Origin: SpSt-333 sp964371615
Lineage (GTDB): Bacteria > Bacteroidota > Ignavibacteria > UBA10030 > UBA8401
NCBI GenBank assembly: GCA_964371615.1
Contig: CAYJMS010000001.1
Span: forward strand, 1,178,001 to 1,242,000
DNA length: 64,000 bases
Direction of reading: 5' to 3'
The notes beneath the pieces are model-generated. The model did no database searches. It had not been told where the DNA came from and saw only the letters and a program-made list of their open reading frames with translations. The translations under genes and the position numbers were made by a program. Below, piece after piece: positions 7,997-15,999 of this stretch; within the stretch, counting starts at the first letter, position 1, and every line of letters begins with the position of its first letter.

Positions 7997-9628
7997 ATGT
8001 CTGCTAAAATTATCACTTTTGATTTTGACGCCCGCTCCGGTTTGAAGCGCGGTGTTGATCAATTGGCCAATGCCGTAAAGGTGACACTCGGTCCGAAAGG
8101 ACGCAACGTTGTCATCGATAAGAAGTTTGGTGCACCGACCGTGACGAAAGACGGTGTGACGGTTGCAAAAGAGATCGAACTGGAAGACGCGATTGAGAAT
8201 ATGGGCGCTCAGATGGTTCGTGAAGTTGCCTCGAAAACATCGGATGTAGCCGGTGACGGTACCACCACGGCAACCGTGCTTGCACAGGCGATCGTTCGCG
8301 AAGGCCTGAAGAATGTCACCGCCGGTGCCAATCCGATGGACCTGAAACGCGGAATAGATTTGGCTGTGACGAGGGTTGTCGAAGAATTGAAGAAGATGAG
8401 CCGCAAAGTGGAAGGGAAAAAAGAGATCGCCCAGGTCGGAACCATTTCCGCCAACAACGATCCGACCATCGGAAATCTTATTGCCGATGCGATGGAAAAA
8501 GTCGGTAAAGACGGCGTGATCACTGTTGAAGAGGCAAAAGGAACGGAAACCACTGTCGACGTCGTCGAAGGTATGCAGTTTGACCGCGGATACCTCTCGC
8601 CGTATTTCGTCACCAACGCCGATACGATGGAAGCCGATCTTGAAAACCCGTATATTCTGATCCACGACAAGAAGATCAGCGCGATGAAGGATCTGCTCCC
8701 GATCCTCGAAAAAACAGCGCAATCCGGCCGATCGATTGTCATCATATCTGAAGATGTTGAAGGCGAAGCGTTGGCGACTTTGGTGGTGAACAAACTGCGC
8801 GGCACTTTGCGTGTCGTTGCGGTGAAAGCTCCAGGATTCGGCGATCGCCGTAAAGCGATGCTTGATGATATTGCTACACTCACCGGCGGCCAGGTCATCT
8901 CCGAAGAACAGGGCTACAAACTCGAGAATGCCACCGTTGCCTATCTTGGAACCGCGAAGAAAGTTGTTGTGGACAAAGACAACACGACTATCGTGGAAGG
9001 TGCCGGCAAAAAAGAGGATATCAAGAAGCGCATCAATGAAATCAAAGCGCAGATCGACAAGACTACATCCGACTACGATAAGGAAAAATTGCAGGAACGC
9101 CTTGCAAAACTCTCCGGCGGCGTCGCAGTATTGAAGATCGGTGCATCCACGGAAGTGGAAATGAAGGAAAAGAAAGCACGCGTCGAGGATGCCCTTCATG
9201 CCACCCGCGCAGCGGTGGAAGAAGGAATTGTTGCCGGCGGCGGTGTCGCTCTTCTCCGGACGATCGATGCGTTAAGCGAAATCAAAACGGCCAACGCAGA
9301 CCAGAAAACAGGCGTACAGATTCTTCGCCGTTCACTGGAAGAACCGCTTCGTCAGATTGTTGCGAATGCCGGCCTTGACGGTTCGGTCGTTGTCGACAAA
9401 GTACGGAATCAAAAAGGAGACTTCGGATTCAACGCCCTGACAGAGACCTACGAAGATCTCGTTAAAGCGGGTGTTATTGATCCGACAAAAGTTGCCCGGG
9501 TGGCAGTAGAAAATGCGGCAAGCGTCGCAGCTCTGTTGCTCACTACCGAAGCGACAATTGTCGAAAAACCCGAAGAGAAGAAAGCCCCCGCAATGCCTCC
9601 GGGCGGCGGCATGGGCGACATGTATTAA
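7997..9628 (+). CDS. groEL: Chaperonin GroEL
   Basis: 60-kDa chaperonin that folds proteins in an ATP-driven cage with GroES. 543 aa, full length. The nucleotide-binding segment GDGTTTATVLAQ follows VASKTSDVA near residue 85, the AAVEEGIVAGGGVALLR region lies near 405-420, and the C-terminus is the flexible Gly/Met tail (PPGGGMGDMY). It has a good ribosome binding site (AAAAGGAG at 7983-7990), shares the CIRCE-controlled promoter with groES, and is closed by a strong terminator at 9690. The large open frames on the opposite strand across this gene are shadows of its biased codon use. Confidence 0.98.
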   Translation: MSAKIITFDFDARSGLKRGVDQLANAVKVTLGPKGRNVVIDKKFGAPTVTKDGVTVAKEIELEDAIENMGAQMVREVASKTSDVAGDGTTTATVLAQAIVREGLKNVTAGANPMDLKRGIDLAVTRVVEELKKMSRKVEGKKEIAQVGTISANNDPTIGNLIADAMEKVGKDGVITVEEAKGTETTVDVVEGMQFDRGYLSPYFVTNADTMEADLENPYILIHDKKISAMKDLLPILEKTAQSGRSIVIISEDVEGEALATLVVNKLRGTLRVVAVKAPGFGDRRKAMLDDIATLTGGQVISEEQGYKLENATVAYLGTAKKVVVDKDNTTIVEGAGKKEDIKKRINEIKAQIDKTTSDYDKEKLQERLAKLSGGVAVLKIGASTEVEMKEKKARVEDALHATRAAVEEGIVAGGGVALLRTIDALSEIKTANADQKTGVQILRRSLEEPLRQIVANAGLDGSVVVDKVRNQKGDFGFNALTETYEDLVKAGVIDPTKVARVAVENAASVAALLLTTEATIVEKPEEKKAPAMPPGGGMGDMY

Positions 9629-9689
9629 TCGTCACGACGAACACCGGAGGAATTTTATTTCATCCTCCGAGTGTTCCAGTGTTGAACCA

Positions 9690-9722
9690 CCCCCAGTCAA
9701 TCGTCTTGGCTGGGGGTTTTTT
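9690..9722 (+). terminator. Rho-independent terminator after groEL
   Basis: CCCCCAGTCAA (9690-9700) pairs with TTGGCTGGGGG (9706-9716) across a five-base loop, an 11-bp stem with one G-U pair, followed by six T (9717-9722). A strong intrinsic terminator for the groESL transcript. Confidence 0.93.
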
Positions 9723-9757
9723 ATTTGTTATATTTTAGCATTCGAAAGGAGTTCGTT

Positions 9758-10954
9758 ATGCCGTTTCACATCGATATCCCGCTTATTCAGAAAAAACTTC
9801 AAGAATACCGTTTGGATGGATGGTTGTTGTACAATTTCCGGAATGCAAACATATTTGCGACGAAGATACTGGGAATGCCGTCAGATAAATTGTCGTCCCG
9901 CAGATATTTTTACTTTATTCCGGCTCATGGCACACCGCAAAAACTTGTTCATAGCATAGAACAATACGACCTCGATCATCTCCCCGGCGACAAAACGATC
10001 TACAATCAGTGGAAAACGCTCCATGATGGCATCCGTAAAATTCTCTCGGGAGCGCGTGAGATTTGTATGGAATATTCTCCGAATAACGATATACCGTATC
10101 TTTCCAAAGTGGATGCCGGTACGCTCGAATTCATTCGGTCTTTTGGAGTAGAGGTGGTATCGTCCGGAAACATCGTCCAGTACTTCGAGGCACGATGGAC
10201 GGACGAACAATTTATCGATGCGCAGGATACCGCCGGCATATTACTGAGAATTATTGATGCAGCTTTTGAATATATCGGCAAGAATTTGCGAAAAGGCAAT
10301 TCGATCACCGAGCATGATGTGCAGAAAATGATCATGGCGGAATTTGAAGCGAATCATCTCACCACCTATTCTCCGGCAAATTGTTCGGTCAATGCCAACG
10401 GTGCCAATCCCCATTACGATCCCAGCGACGCGATTTCTTCAGTTATTAAAAAAGGAGATTACATCCTTATCGATTGGTGGGCCAAAAAGAAGAAACCGGG
10501 GAGTGTCTACGCCGATTTTACATGGGTAGCATATGCCGGAACGGACGTTCCCGCCAAGTACCGTGAGGTGTTCGACATCGTCAAAGGATCACGCGATGCC
10601 GCAGTGAGTTATCTCAAAAAGGAATTTGCCTCCGGCCATGCCGTGCGGGGATGCGATGTGGATGATGTGACGAGGAAATTTATCATTGATCGAGGATACG
10701 GAGATTATTTTGTACACCGGACCGGTCATAATATCGGTGAAGAAGTTCACGGAAACGGTGCTCATATCGATAATTTTGAGACGATGGATGTCCGCGAAAT
10801 AATCCCCGAAACGTGTTTTTCGATTGAGCCGGGTATTTATTTACCCGGTGAATTTGGCATACGGCTCGAAATTGATGTCTATGTTACAAAAAACAAAGAA
10901 GTCGTTTTACTGGGTGATAAAATCCAGCAACAGATTGTTACCATTGATTGTTAA
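9758..10954 (+). CDS. M24 family metallopeptidase (Xaa-Pro aminopeptidase-like)
   Basis: Pita-bread-fold dimetal peptidase probably removing N-terminal residues before proline, cytoplasmic (no signal peptide). The 398-aa protein has a creatinase-like N-terminal domain (about 1-165) and a catalytic domain (about 170-398). The expected metal ligands are visible: Asp in LIDWWAKK, Asp in VYADFTWV, His in FVHRTGHNIGEEVH, Glu in FSIEPGIY and Glu in IRLEIDVYV. The first metal Asp is followed by WW rather than the more common Gly. The start at 9758 is chosen over an in-frame ATG at 9725 because AAAGGAG lies at 9745-9751 and the earlier one overlaps the terminator. Substrate preference is inferred only. 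Confidence 0.87.
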   Translation: MPFHIDIPLIQKKLQEYRLDGWLLYNFRNANIFATKILGMPSDKLSSRRYFYFIPAHGTPQKLVHSIEQYDLDHLPGDKTIYNQWKTLHDGIRKILSGAREICMEYSPNNDIPYLSKVDAGTLEFIRSFGVEVVSSGNIVQYFEARWTDEQFIDAQDTAGILLRIIDAAFEYIGKNLRKGNSITEHDVQKMIMAEFEANHLTTYSPANCSVNANGANPHYDPSDAISSVIKKGDYILIDWWAKKKKPGSVYADFTWVAYAGTDVPAKYREVFDIVKGSRDAAVSYLKKEFASGHAVRGCDVDDVTRKFIIDRGYGDYFVHRTGHNIGEEVHGNGAHIDNFETMDVREIIPETCFSIEPGIYLPGEFGIRLEIDVYVTKNKEVVLLGDKIQQQIVTIDC

Positions 10955-10999
10955 TACGATGACGTGATCTCCGTCTATCGCTGAAAGGCTGGGAGATAT

Positions 11000-11788
11000 A
11001 TGGATTTATTATTGAACGAAAAAATAGCACTCGTGACCGCTTCCAGTCAGGGCATAGGCCGGGCCGTCGCCATGTCATTGGCAAAAGAAGGAGTCCGCTT
11101 AGCAATCTGTTCCCGTGACGAACAATCAATACGGACAACCGCAGATGAGATTCGATCAGCAACAGGTGCAACGGTCTTGCCTGTCGCCGCCGATGTTTCG
11201 AAGCGTGATGATATCGATCGCTTGGTGAAAACGGTGGTGCGGGAATTTGGAACGATTCACATCCTTGTCAATAACGCCGGCGGACCGCCGACAGGCAAGG
11301 TTACCGAAATTCCAGACGGTGAGTGGGAAAAGGGCGTTCAATTGACATTGATGAGCATGGTCCGACTGACCCGCGCCGTCCTGCCGTTAATGGAACAACA
11401 GCAATGGGGGAGGGTGATCTCGATGGTATCGCTTGCGGCAAAGCAGCCGATTGACGATTTGTTGATCTCTTCCACACTCCGTCCCGGCATTCTGGGATTG
11501 TCCAAAGTACTTGCCAATCAATACGGCAAATTCGGCATCACCGTCAATACAATCTGTCCCGGATACGTGCTGACAAAACGGATGGACGAATTGAGTCATT
11601 CACGGTCTGCAGAAAAGAATATGTCGTTTGAAGAGTATCTGAAAGAAAGCGCCCGGAATATTCCGATCGGACGATTGGGAAAACCCGAGGAGATCGGTGA
11701 TGTGGCAGCATTTCTTGCTTCACCGAAAGCGGCCTATATCAACGGGGCGAATATCCTAGTCGACGGAGGACAGGCGAAAGGGATTTAG
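11000..11788 (+). CDS. Short-chain dehydrogenase/reductase lacking the Tyr-Lys pair
   Basis: Rossmann-fold SDR family protein, 262 aa. The cofactor motif TASSQGIG is at residues 13-20 and NNAGG at 91-95, and the C-terminal INGANILVDGGQA is typical of 3-oxoacyl-ACP reductase-like SDRs. The catalytic Ser is at 144, but the YxxxK positions read Ser157-x3-Arg161 (SSTLR). A related SDR branch with SNTLR in this place is, as I recall, widespread, so this is probably a lineage feature rather than decay, but the reaction cannot be assumed. It ends before a GC-rich hairpin and faces argH. Confidence 0.8.
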   Translation: MDLLLNEKIALVTASSQGIGRAVAMSLAKEGVRLAICSRDEQSIRTTADEIRSATGATVLPVAADVSKRDDIDRLVKTVVREFGTIHILVNNAGGPPTGKVTEIPDGEWEKGVQLTLMSMVRLTRAVLPLMEQQQWGRVISMVSLAAKQPIDDLLISSTLRPGILGLSKVLANQYGKFGITVNTICPGYVLTKRMDELSHSRSAEKNMSFEEYLKESARNIPIGRLGKPEEIGDVAAFLASPKAAYINGANILVDGGQAKGI

Positions 11789-11800
11789 ACAAGAACAATT

Positions 11801-11823
11801 CCCGCGGCTAATACGGCCGCGGG
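11801..11823. terminator. GC-rich hairpin between convergent SDR and argH
   Basis: CCCGCGGC (11801-11808) and GCCGCGGG (11816-11823) form an 8-bp GC stem with a seven-base loop in the 55-base gap between two convergent genes. T-runs are poor on both sides, so it may end transcription only weakly in either direction. Confidence 0.5.
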
Positions 11824-11843
11824 TAATGGCCACTGCTGTATTA

Positions 11844-13235
11844 TTATTTCCGCAATTTTAACATCTTCGTCCAATGGACGATCTGCTTTTTTACTTCGTT
11901 CGGAGAGGTACTTCCTGCTGATTTCTTGTGTTCGATGGATGCCTGCGGATCCAGCAGCGCGAAGACATCTTCCGAAAACTTATTCGAGAAATGGTGCAGG
12001 TCCTTCAGTGAGAGATCTGACAGCGACATGCGGTGTTCGATGCAGTACGAGACGATTCTTCCCGTGATGGTATGTGCATCCCGGAAGGGAACGCCGTGCT
12101 GCACCAAATAATCGGCGATCTCCGTCGCGGTCAGGAAATCGGTCTTTAACTCAATCTCAAACCGTTTCGTGTCGAACTTTGTGTGAATAAAGATATGCGT
12201 CATGATATAGAGACATTCGCGCGTGGAATTCACCGAGTCGAACAAAGGGAATTTGTCCTCCTGCATGTCGCGGTTATATGCCAACGGGAGCCCCTTCATG
12301 GTCGTGAGAATGTTCATCAGATTGCCGTAGATACGACCGACTTTTCCTCGAACGAGTTCCGCCATATCAGGATTCTTCTTCTGCGGCATGATGCTGCTGC
12401 CGGTCGTATAGGCATCGTCGATCTTGGCAAAATTGAACTCCTGCGATGACCATAGCACTAATTCTTCTGACATGCGGCTCAGATGCATCATTATCGTGCT
12501 GCAGACGGATATGAATTCGATGAGGTAATCCCTGTCTGAAACTGCATCGATTGAATTACCAATAACGCCGTCAAAACCCAACTTCTTTGCGACCAGGTCC
12601 CGGTCGATGGGGAAGGAGGTTCCGGCCATGGCGGCGGCGCCGAGTGGGAGACGGTTGACACGTCGATAACAATCCATAAGTCTTTCGCGATCGCGGTCTA
12701 TCATTCCGACATATGCCAACAGATGGTGCGAAAGCAGAATCGGTTGTGCGCGCTGCAGATGCGTGTACCCGGGCATGATTATGCCGAAGTATTTTTCCGC
12801 CTTATACAGCAGCACCCGTTGAAGATGCATCGTGAGCGTATTTAATTCATCGATGGCAGTACGGAGGTAGAGCCGTTCGTCGAGAGCGACCTGATCGTTG
12901 CGGCTTCGACCGGTATGCAGCTTTCCGCCAAGCGGACCAATCTTTTGAATGAGCCGCTGCTCGATTGCCATGTGAACATCCTCTTTCTCCCATGACAGAT
13001 CGAGTTTTCCCGACTCAATTTCCCTCCGGATTTGCGTGAGTGCTGTTCGGATCCTTCGGGACTCTTCAGTGGTGATAATTTTGCACGCGGCGAGCATTTC
13101 CACATGTGCAATACTTCCCTGGATATCTTCCCGGTACAACGTTTTATCCAGATCGATGGATGACGAAAACCGCAATGCGGCTTCAGAGAGCGGCGTCTTG
13201 AACCTGCCGCTCCATAACGATTTTTGGTGTGACAT
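11844..13235 (-). CDS. argH: Argininosuccinate lyase
   Basis: Last step of arginine synthesis: splits argininosuccinate into arginine and fumarate; cytoplasmic tetramer. 463 aa, normal length. The family start is SLWSGRF, the substrate-binding GGKLHTGRSRNDQVALD lies near residues 105-120, and the fumarase/lyase signature GSSIMPQKKNPD near 280 contains the catalytic Ser loop. I start it at ATG 13235, which has GGAG six bases upstream; a TTG two codons earlier is less likely. No other arginine genes are nearby. The leader can fold over the ribosome binding site (see 13242-13288). Confidence 0.96.
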   Translation of the reverse strand: MSHQKSLWSGRFKTPLSEAALRFSSSIDLDKTLYREDIQGSIAHVEMLAACKIITTEESRRIRTALTQIRREIESGKLDLSWEKEDVHMAIEQRLIQKIGPLGGKLHTGRSRNDQVALDERLYLRTAIDELNTLTMHLQRVLLYKAEKYFGIIMPGYTHLQRAQPILLSHHLLAYVGMIDRDRERLMDCYRRVNRLPLGAAAMAGTSFPIDRDLVAKKLGFDGVIGNSIDAVSDRDYLIEFISVCSTIMMHLSRMSEELVLWSSQEFNFAKIDDAYTTGSSIMPQKKNPDMAELVRGKVGRIYGNLMNILTTMKGLPLAYNRDMQEDKFPLFDSVNSTRECLYIMTHIFIHTKFDTKRFEIELKTDFLTATEIADYLVQHGVPFRDAHTITGRIVSYCIEHRMSLSDLSLKDLHHFSNKFSEDVFALLDPQASIEHKKSAGSTSPNEVKKQIVHWTKMLKLRK

Positions 13236-13241
13236 TGGCAA

Positions 13242-13288
13242 CTCCGTTTACTGCACGACCGGCAGAATACTGCTGTCTGCCGACGGAG
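13242..13288 (-). promoter_or_regulatory. Structured argH leader that can mask the ribosome binding site
   Basis: On the minus strand CTCCGT pairs with ACGGAG, which holds the argH GGAG, and encloses a perfect 7-bp hairpin CGGCAGA/TCTGCCG with a nine-base loop. Whether this regulates translation is inference; no known riboswitch class is recognised. Confidence 0.4.
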
Positions 13289-13305
13289 CAGGATTGATAA
13301 TGAAA

Positions 13306-13334
13306 TAAAAAAACCTGACCATGACAGTCAGGTT
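13306..13334 (-). terminator. Terminator after rplI
   Basis: On the minus strand AAAAACCTGAC and GTCAGGTTTTT form a stem around a short loop, followed by T-rich sequence. It lies 50 bases after the rplI stop and upstream of argH, closing the ribosomal operon. The A-run on the other side makes it structurally bidirectional. Confidence 0.85.
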
Positions 13335-13386
13335 TTTATGTACATCGGATGTTCCCCGACATTGCGTGGTGCAATCCGTCGGAATT

Positions 13387-13830
13387 CTATTCCCGAACGA
13401 CCCACACCTTTACTTTTGCCGATACCTTCGAATGTAATTTCACCGGTACCTCAAAAATGCCGAGCGTTTTAATTGGTTCTTCCAATTCGATGATCCGTTT
13501 TTCGATTGTAAATCCTTTTTCAATCAGCGAATCGGCGATCATCTGGGATGTGACAGCACCGAAGAGTTTGTCGTCTTCTCCGACCTTCATGGTGATTGTG
13601 AGGGAAACACTGGCAAGTTGTGCAGCCAGTTTTTCCGCTTCTTTCGCTTCTTTCTCTTCGCGCCGGACGAGTGTCTTCTTTTCTTCTTCGAGCGCTTTCA
13701 GATTTCCCTCGGTGGCGCGGAAAGCGATATTCCGCGGGATGAGATAGTTACGGGCGTAACCGTCTTTTACGACGACGACATCACCGATGTTCCCAAGTTT
13801 GTTGTGATTTTGACGTAGAATGATTTTCAT
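13387..13830 (-). CDS. rplI: 50S ribosomal protein L9
   Basis: Binds domain V of 23S rRNA at the base of the L1 stalk. 147 aa. The N-terminal domain MKIILRQNHNKLGNIGDVV and KDGYARNYLIPRNIA are diagnostic, followed by the long Lys/Glu-rich connecting helix (about 42-75) and a C-terminal domain. It is the last gene of the rpsF-rpsR-rplI group, 20 bases after rpsR, and is followed by an intrinsic terminator. Confidence 0.97.
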   Translation of the reverse strand: MKIILRQNHNKLGNIGDVVVVKDGYARNYLIPRNIAFRATEGNLKALEEEKKTLVRREEKEAKEAEKLAAQLASVSLTITMKVGEDDKLFGAVTSQMIADSLIEKGFTIEKRIIELEEPIKTLGIFEVPVKLHSKVSAKVKVWVVRE

Positions 13831-13850
13831 GGTATCAAGCCTCTTTTCCG

Positions 13851-14180
13851 TTACTTTATTGCATCAGATACATAGGGAATCAGTGCAAGATGTCGTGCAC
13901 GTTTGATCGCCGTGATCAATTGCCGCTGATATTTGGCACTGGTGCCGGTGATACGTTTGGGAATGATTTTTCCCTGTTCGGTGATGAACTTGCGGAGCAA
14001 TTTTTCATCCTTGTAATCGATCCAGATGGTGCCGGCTTCGGTAAAACGGCACGTCCGTTTTTTCCTGACCTGCATCTCTTTTTTGTCCTGATTGTCGCGC
14101 ATGCCTCTCATGCCGCCGCGCATTCCGCCACCCTGACGGGTGTTTCCGCCGGTGCGGCTGGAAGAAAATGTCGGTCTCAT
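13851..14180 (-). CDS. rpsR: 30S ribosomal protein S18, N-terminally extended
   Basis: Binds 16S rRNA in the platform with S6. 109 aa, longer than the usual 75-80 because of a 35-residue Gly/Arg/Met-rich N-terminal extension (QGGGMRGGMRGMRD). The core starts at KKRTCRFTE and includes IDYKD, LLRKFITEQGKIIPKRITG and the C-terminal RARHLALIPY. The start codon overlaps the rpsF stop by four bases, so S6 and S18, which act as a pair, are translationally coupled. The extension is uncommon and could contact RNA. Confidence 0.95.
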   Translation of the reverse strand: MRPTFSSSRTGGNTRQGGGMRGGMRGMRDNQDKKEMQVRKKRTCRFTEAGTIWIDYKDEKLLRKFITEQGKIIPKRITGTSAKYQRQLITAIKRARHLALIPYVSDAIK

Positions 14181-14566
14181 AATGCAGCTCCTTTCTCTTC
14201 AACAACAGGCGCCGCAGCCGGTGCCTCGGTCGCAGGAGTTTTCTGTCCCACTTCTTTTGCTTTCAGCGCTTTTTTATCGAGTTGAATGGTCAGAAAACGG
14301 ATGATGTTTTCGTTCAAATGATACTGGCGTTCAAGTTTGGCGATAAGATCGCCGGACGTCTTGAACTCATACAGAACGTAAAAACCGTTGTTTTTCTTTT
14401 TAATAGAATAGGCAAGACGGCGACGTCCCCACTTTTCCACTGCACGGATCTCGCCGTTATTTTTTTGAATGAAGTCCTTTATCTTCTCAACTTCGGTCTC
14501 GATCTGAACGTCTTCGAGCGTTGCATTGAGGATGATAACAGACTCATAGATTCGAGTGTGTACCAT
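14177..14566 (-). CDS. rpsF: 30S ribosomal protein S6
   Basis: Platform protein that binds 16S rRNA together with S18. 129 aa: the S6 domain (YESVIILNATLED to LDKKALKAK) plus an Ala/Pro/Glu-rich tail (TPATEAPAAAPVVEEKG). I start it at ATG 14566, which has AGGAGG five bases upstream; an in-frame ATG at 14584 lies before that site. Unlike many bacteria there is no ssb between rpsF and rpsR. A hairpin just upstream (14588-14610) is a candidate autoregulatory site. Confidence 0.96.
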   Translation of the reverse strand: MVHTRIYESVIILNATLEDVQIETEVEKIKDFIQKNNGEIRAVEKWGRRRLAYSIKKKNNGFYVLYEFKTSGDLIAKLERQYHLNENIIRFLTIQLDKKALKAKEVGQKTPATEAPAAAPVVEEKGAAL

Positions 14567-14587
14567 TGTACCTCCTTTGGACATTAG

Positions 14588-14610
14588 GCCCCATTCGGTA
14601 CGAATGGAGC
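14588..14610 (-). promoter_or_regulatory. rpsF leader hairpin, possible S6:S18 operator
   Basis: In the transcript GCTCCATTCG pairs with CGAATGGGGC over a three-base loop (10 bp with one G-U), ending about 20 bases before the rpsF start. rpsF leaders in many bacteria carry a hairpin with a CCG element bound by the S6:S18 complex; this one contains ACCGA at the loop edge. Candidate only. Confidence 0.4.
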
Positions 14611-14635
14611 AGGTTGTGTGTGTAATTAGTTTTTT

Positions 14636-15250
14636 TTATAAAACTCGTTCCGGCGCATCGCCGGAAGTGAAAAAATTTTTATTATACTGATTCATTGTGA
14701 TCGCAATTCCATGCTCGGCCCAGCACAGCGCGGCATCGGCTGCATGGCGTATCAATTGCGGTAGCACATTCTCTTCAGCGGAAATGAACCGGTCAAGCAC
14801 ATAGTCGGCCATCGCATCGTGCGTATGGTGTTCCGGCATTGTTTCTCCTGCAACACCGATCCGCAAGCGTGCAAACATGTCGGTGTTCAGGTAGTATATA
14901 ATCGACGCCAATCCGTTATGTCCTCCGTCGCTTCCTTTTCCCCGCATACGAAGCATTCCAAGGGGGAGTTGAAAATCATCCACCGCCACCAGCAACTCGT
15001 CGCTGTTCACCCCGAATCGTTCCATGACCGCCAGAACTGCTACGCCGCTGTTGTTCATATACGTCTGCGGAAATACCAGCAACAGTTCGCCGGATTCCGT
15101 CGGGGCCGTATACAGGGAGTAGGATTCGTTTCCCTGACGGGGGAGAGCGTTCAACCGCTCCGCCACCGCTTCAACGGCACGAAAACCGATGTTGTGCCTC
15201 GTTAACCGGTATTCGCTGCCGGGATTACCTAAACCAACGATACATTTCAC
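14636..15250 (-). CDS. pth: Peptidyl-tRNA hydrolase
   Basis: Recycles peptidyl-tRNAs that drop off ribosomes by cleaving the ester bond. 204 aa, normal length. Key residues are visible: Asn in VGLGNPGSEY, the catalytic His in TRHNIGF near residue 19, Asn in TYMNNSG, Asp in VDDFQLPLG and the GSDGGHNGL loop. It lies between rplY and rpsF on the same strand, a common arrangement in bacteria (rplY-pth). Confidence 0.97.
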   Translation of the reverse strand: MKCIVGLGNPGSEYRLTRHNIGFRAVEAVAERLNALPRQGNESYSLYTAPTESGELLLVFPQTYMNNSGVAVLAVMERFGVNSDELLVAVDDFQLPLGMLRMRGKGSDGGHNGLASIIYYLNTDMFARLRIGVAGETMPEHHTHDAMADYVLDRFISAEENVLPQLIRHAADAALCWAEHGIAITMNQYNKNFFTSGDAPERVL

Positions 15251-15288
15251 TGAGAGAATTCTTTTTCAAAGAACACTGTATGACTAAA

Positions 15289-15975
15289 TTATTTCTTTGC
15301 CGGGGCAGCACCGGTTGCCGCTTCGCCTTCAGCCGGTTTCTTTCCCTTGGCAATCACTTCGGGTTCTGCAGGTGCAGCGACCGCTCCGGCTGCATCTGTT
15401 GCCGCTACGACCGGTACTTCTTCCTTCACAATTGTCGGCGGAACAACCGCCACAACGGTGCTGGCTTCGTTATCCAGAATGCGCGCATTTTCCAACTTGA
15501 TGTCGCGAACGTGGATCGAATCGTTCATCTTCAGTTCGGTGATATCCAGTTCGATGTGATCCGGAATGAAACGCGGCAAGCAGGAGACTTTTACTTTGTG
15601 CATGACAAACTGTACTGTCCCGCCGTCTTTCACGCCGATAGGTGATCCTTTGAGGCTCACCGGCACCTGGACGGTCAATTCTTCATTTTCTTTGACACCC
15701 TGCAGATCGAAATGGATCGGCCGGTCGGTAATGGGATCGAACTGCACATCGCGAAGAATGCAGGTCTTCGATTCACCGTTATCCAGTTTCAGGTTTACGA
15801 GATGGGCATCGGAGGTGTAGATCAACGGTTTTAATGCCAGCGGTGTCGCGGTGATGGTGATCGGATTCTCACCGTGAGCATAAAAGATACCGGGGACTTT
15901 TCCTCCGTAGCGGATACGATTGGATTTCTTTCCCGTAATCGTTCTCACTTCGGCATTCAGTACTACTTCAGACAT
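15289..15975 (-). CDS. rplY: 50S ribosomal protein L25 (Ctc/TL5 type)
   Basis: Binds 5S rRNA. 228 aa, the long CTC/TL5 form with an N-terminal 5S-binding domain (about 1-95; KKSNRIRYGGKVPGIFYAHG) and a C-terminal beta domain (about 100-185; the LEL-type DHIELDIT segment). A low-complexity Ala/Pro/Glu/Lys tail (about 190-228) is rich in Ala. It sits 24 bases after prs, an order (prs-rplY-pth) shared with many bacteria. Confidence 0.95.
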   Translation of the reverse strand: MSEVVLNAEVRTITGKKSNRIRYGGKVPGIFYAHGENPITITATPLALKPLIYTSDAHLVNLKLDNGESKTCILRDVQFDPITDRPIHFDLQGVKENEELTVQVPVSLKGSPIGVKDGGTVQFVMHKVKVSCLPRFIPDHIELDITELKMNDSIHVRDIKLENARILDNEASTVVAVVPPTIVKEEVPVVAATDAAGAVAAPAEPEVIAKGKKPAEGEAATGAAPAKK

Positions 15976-15999
15976 TGTTATTTCTCCTCACTAAATAAA

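Noticed and set aside
7976..9199. 407-codon open frame on the minus strand across groEL
   Set aside because: Shadow of the strongly biased groEL codons; groEL is certain and the shadow product is low-complexity Phe/Asp/His-rich with no family resemblance.
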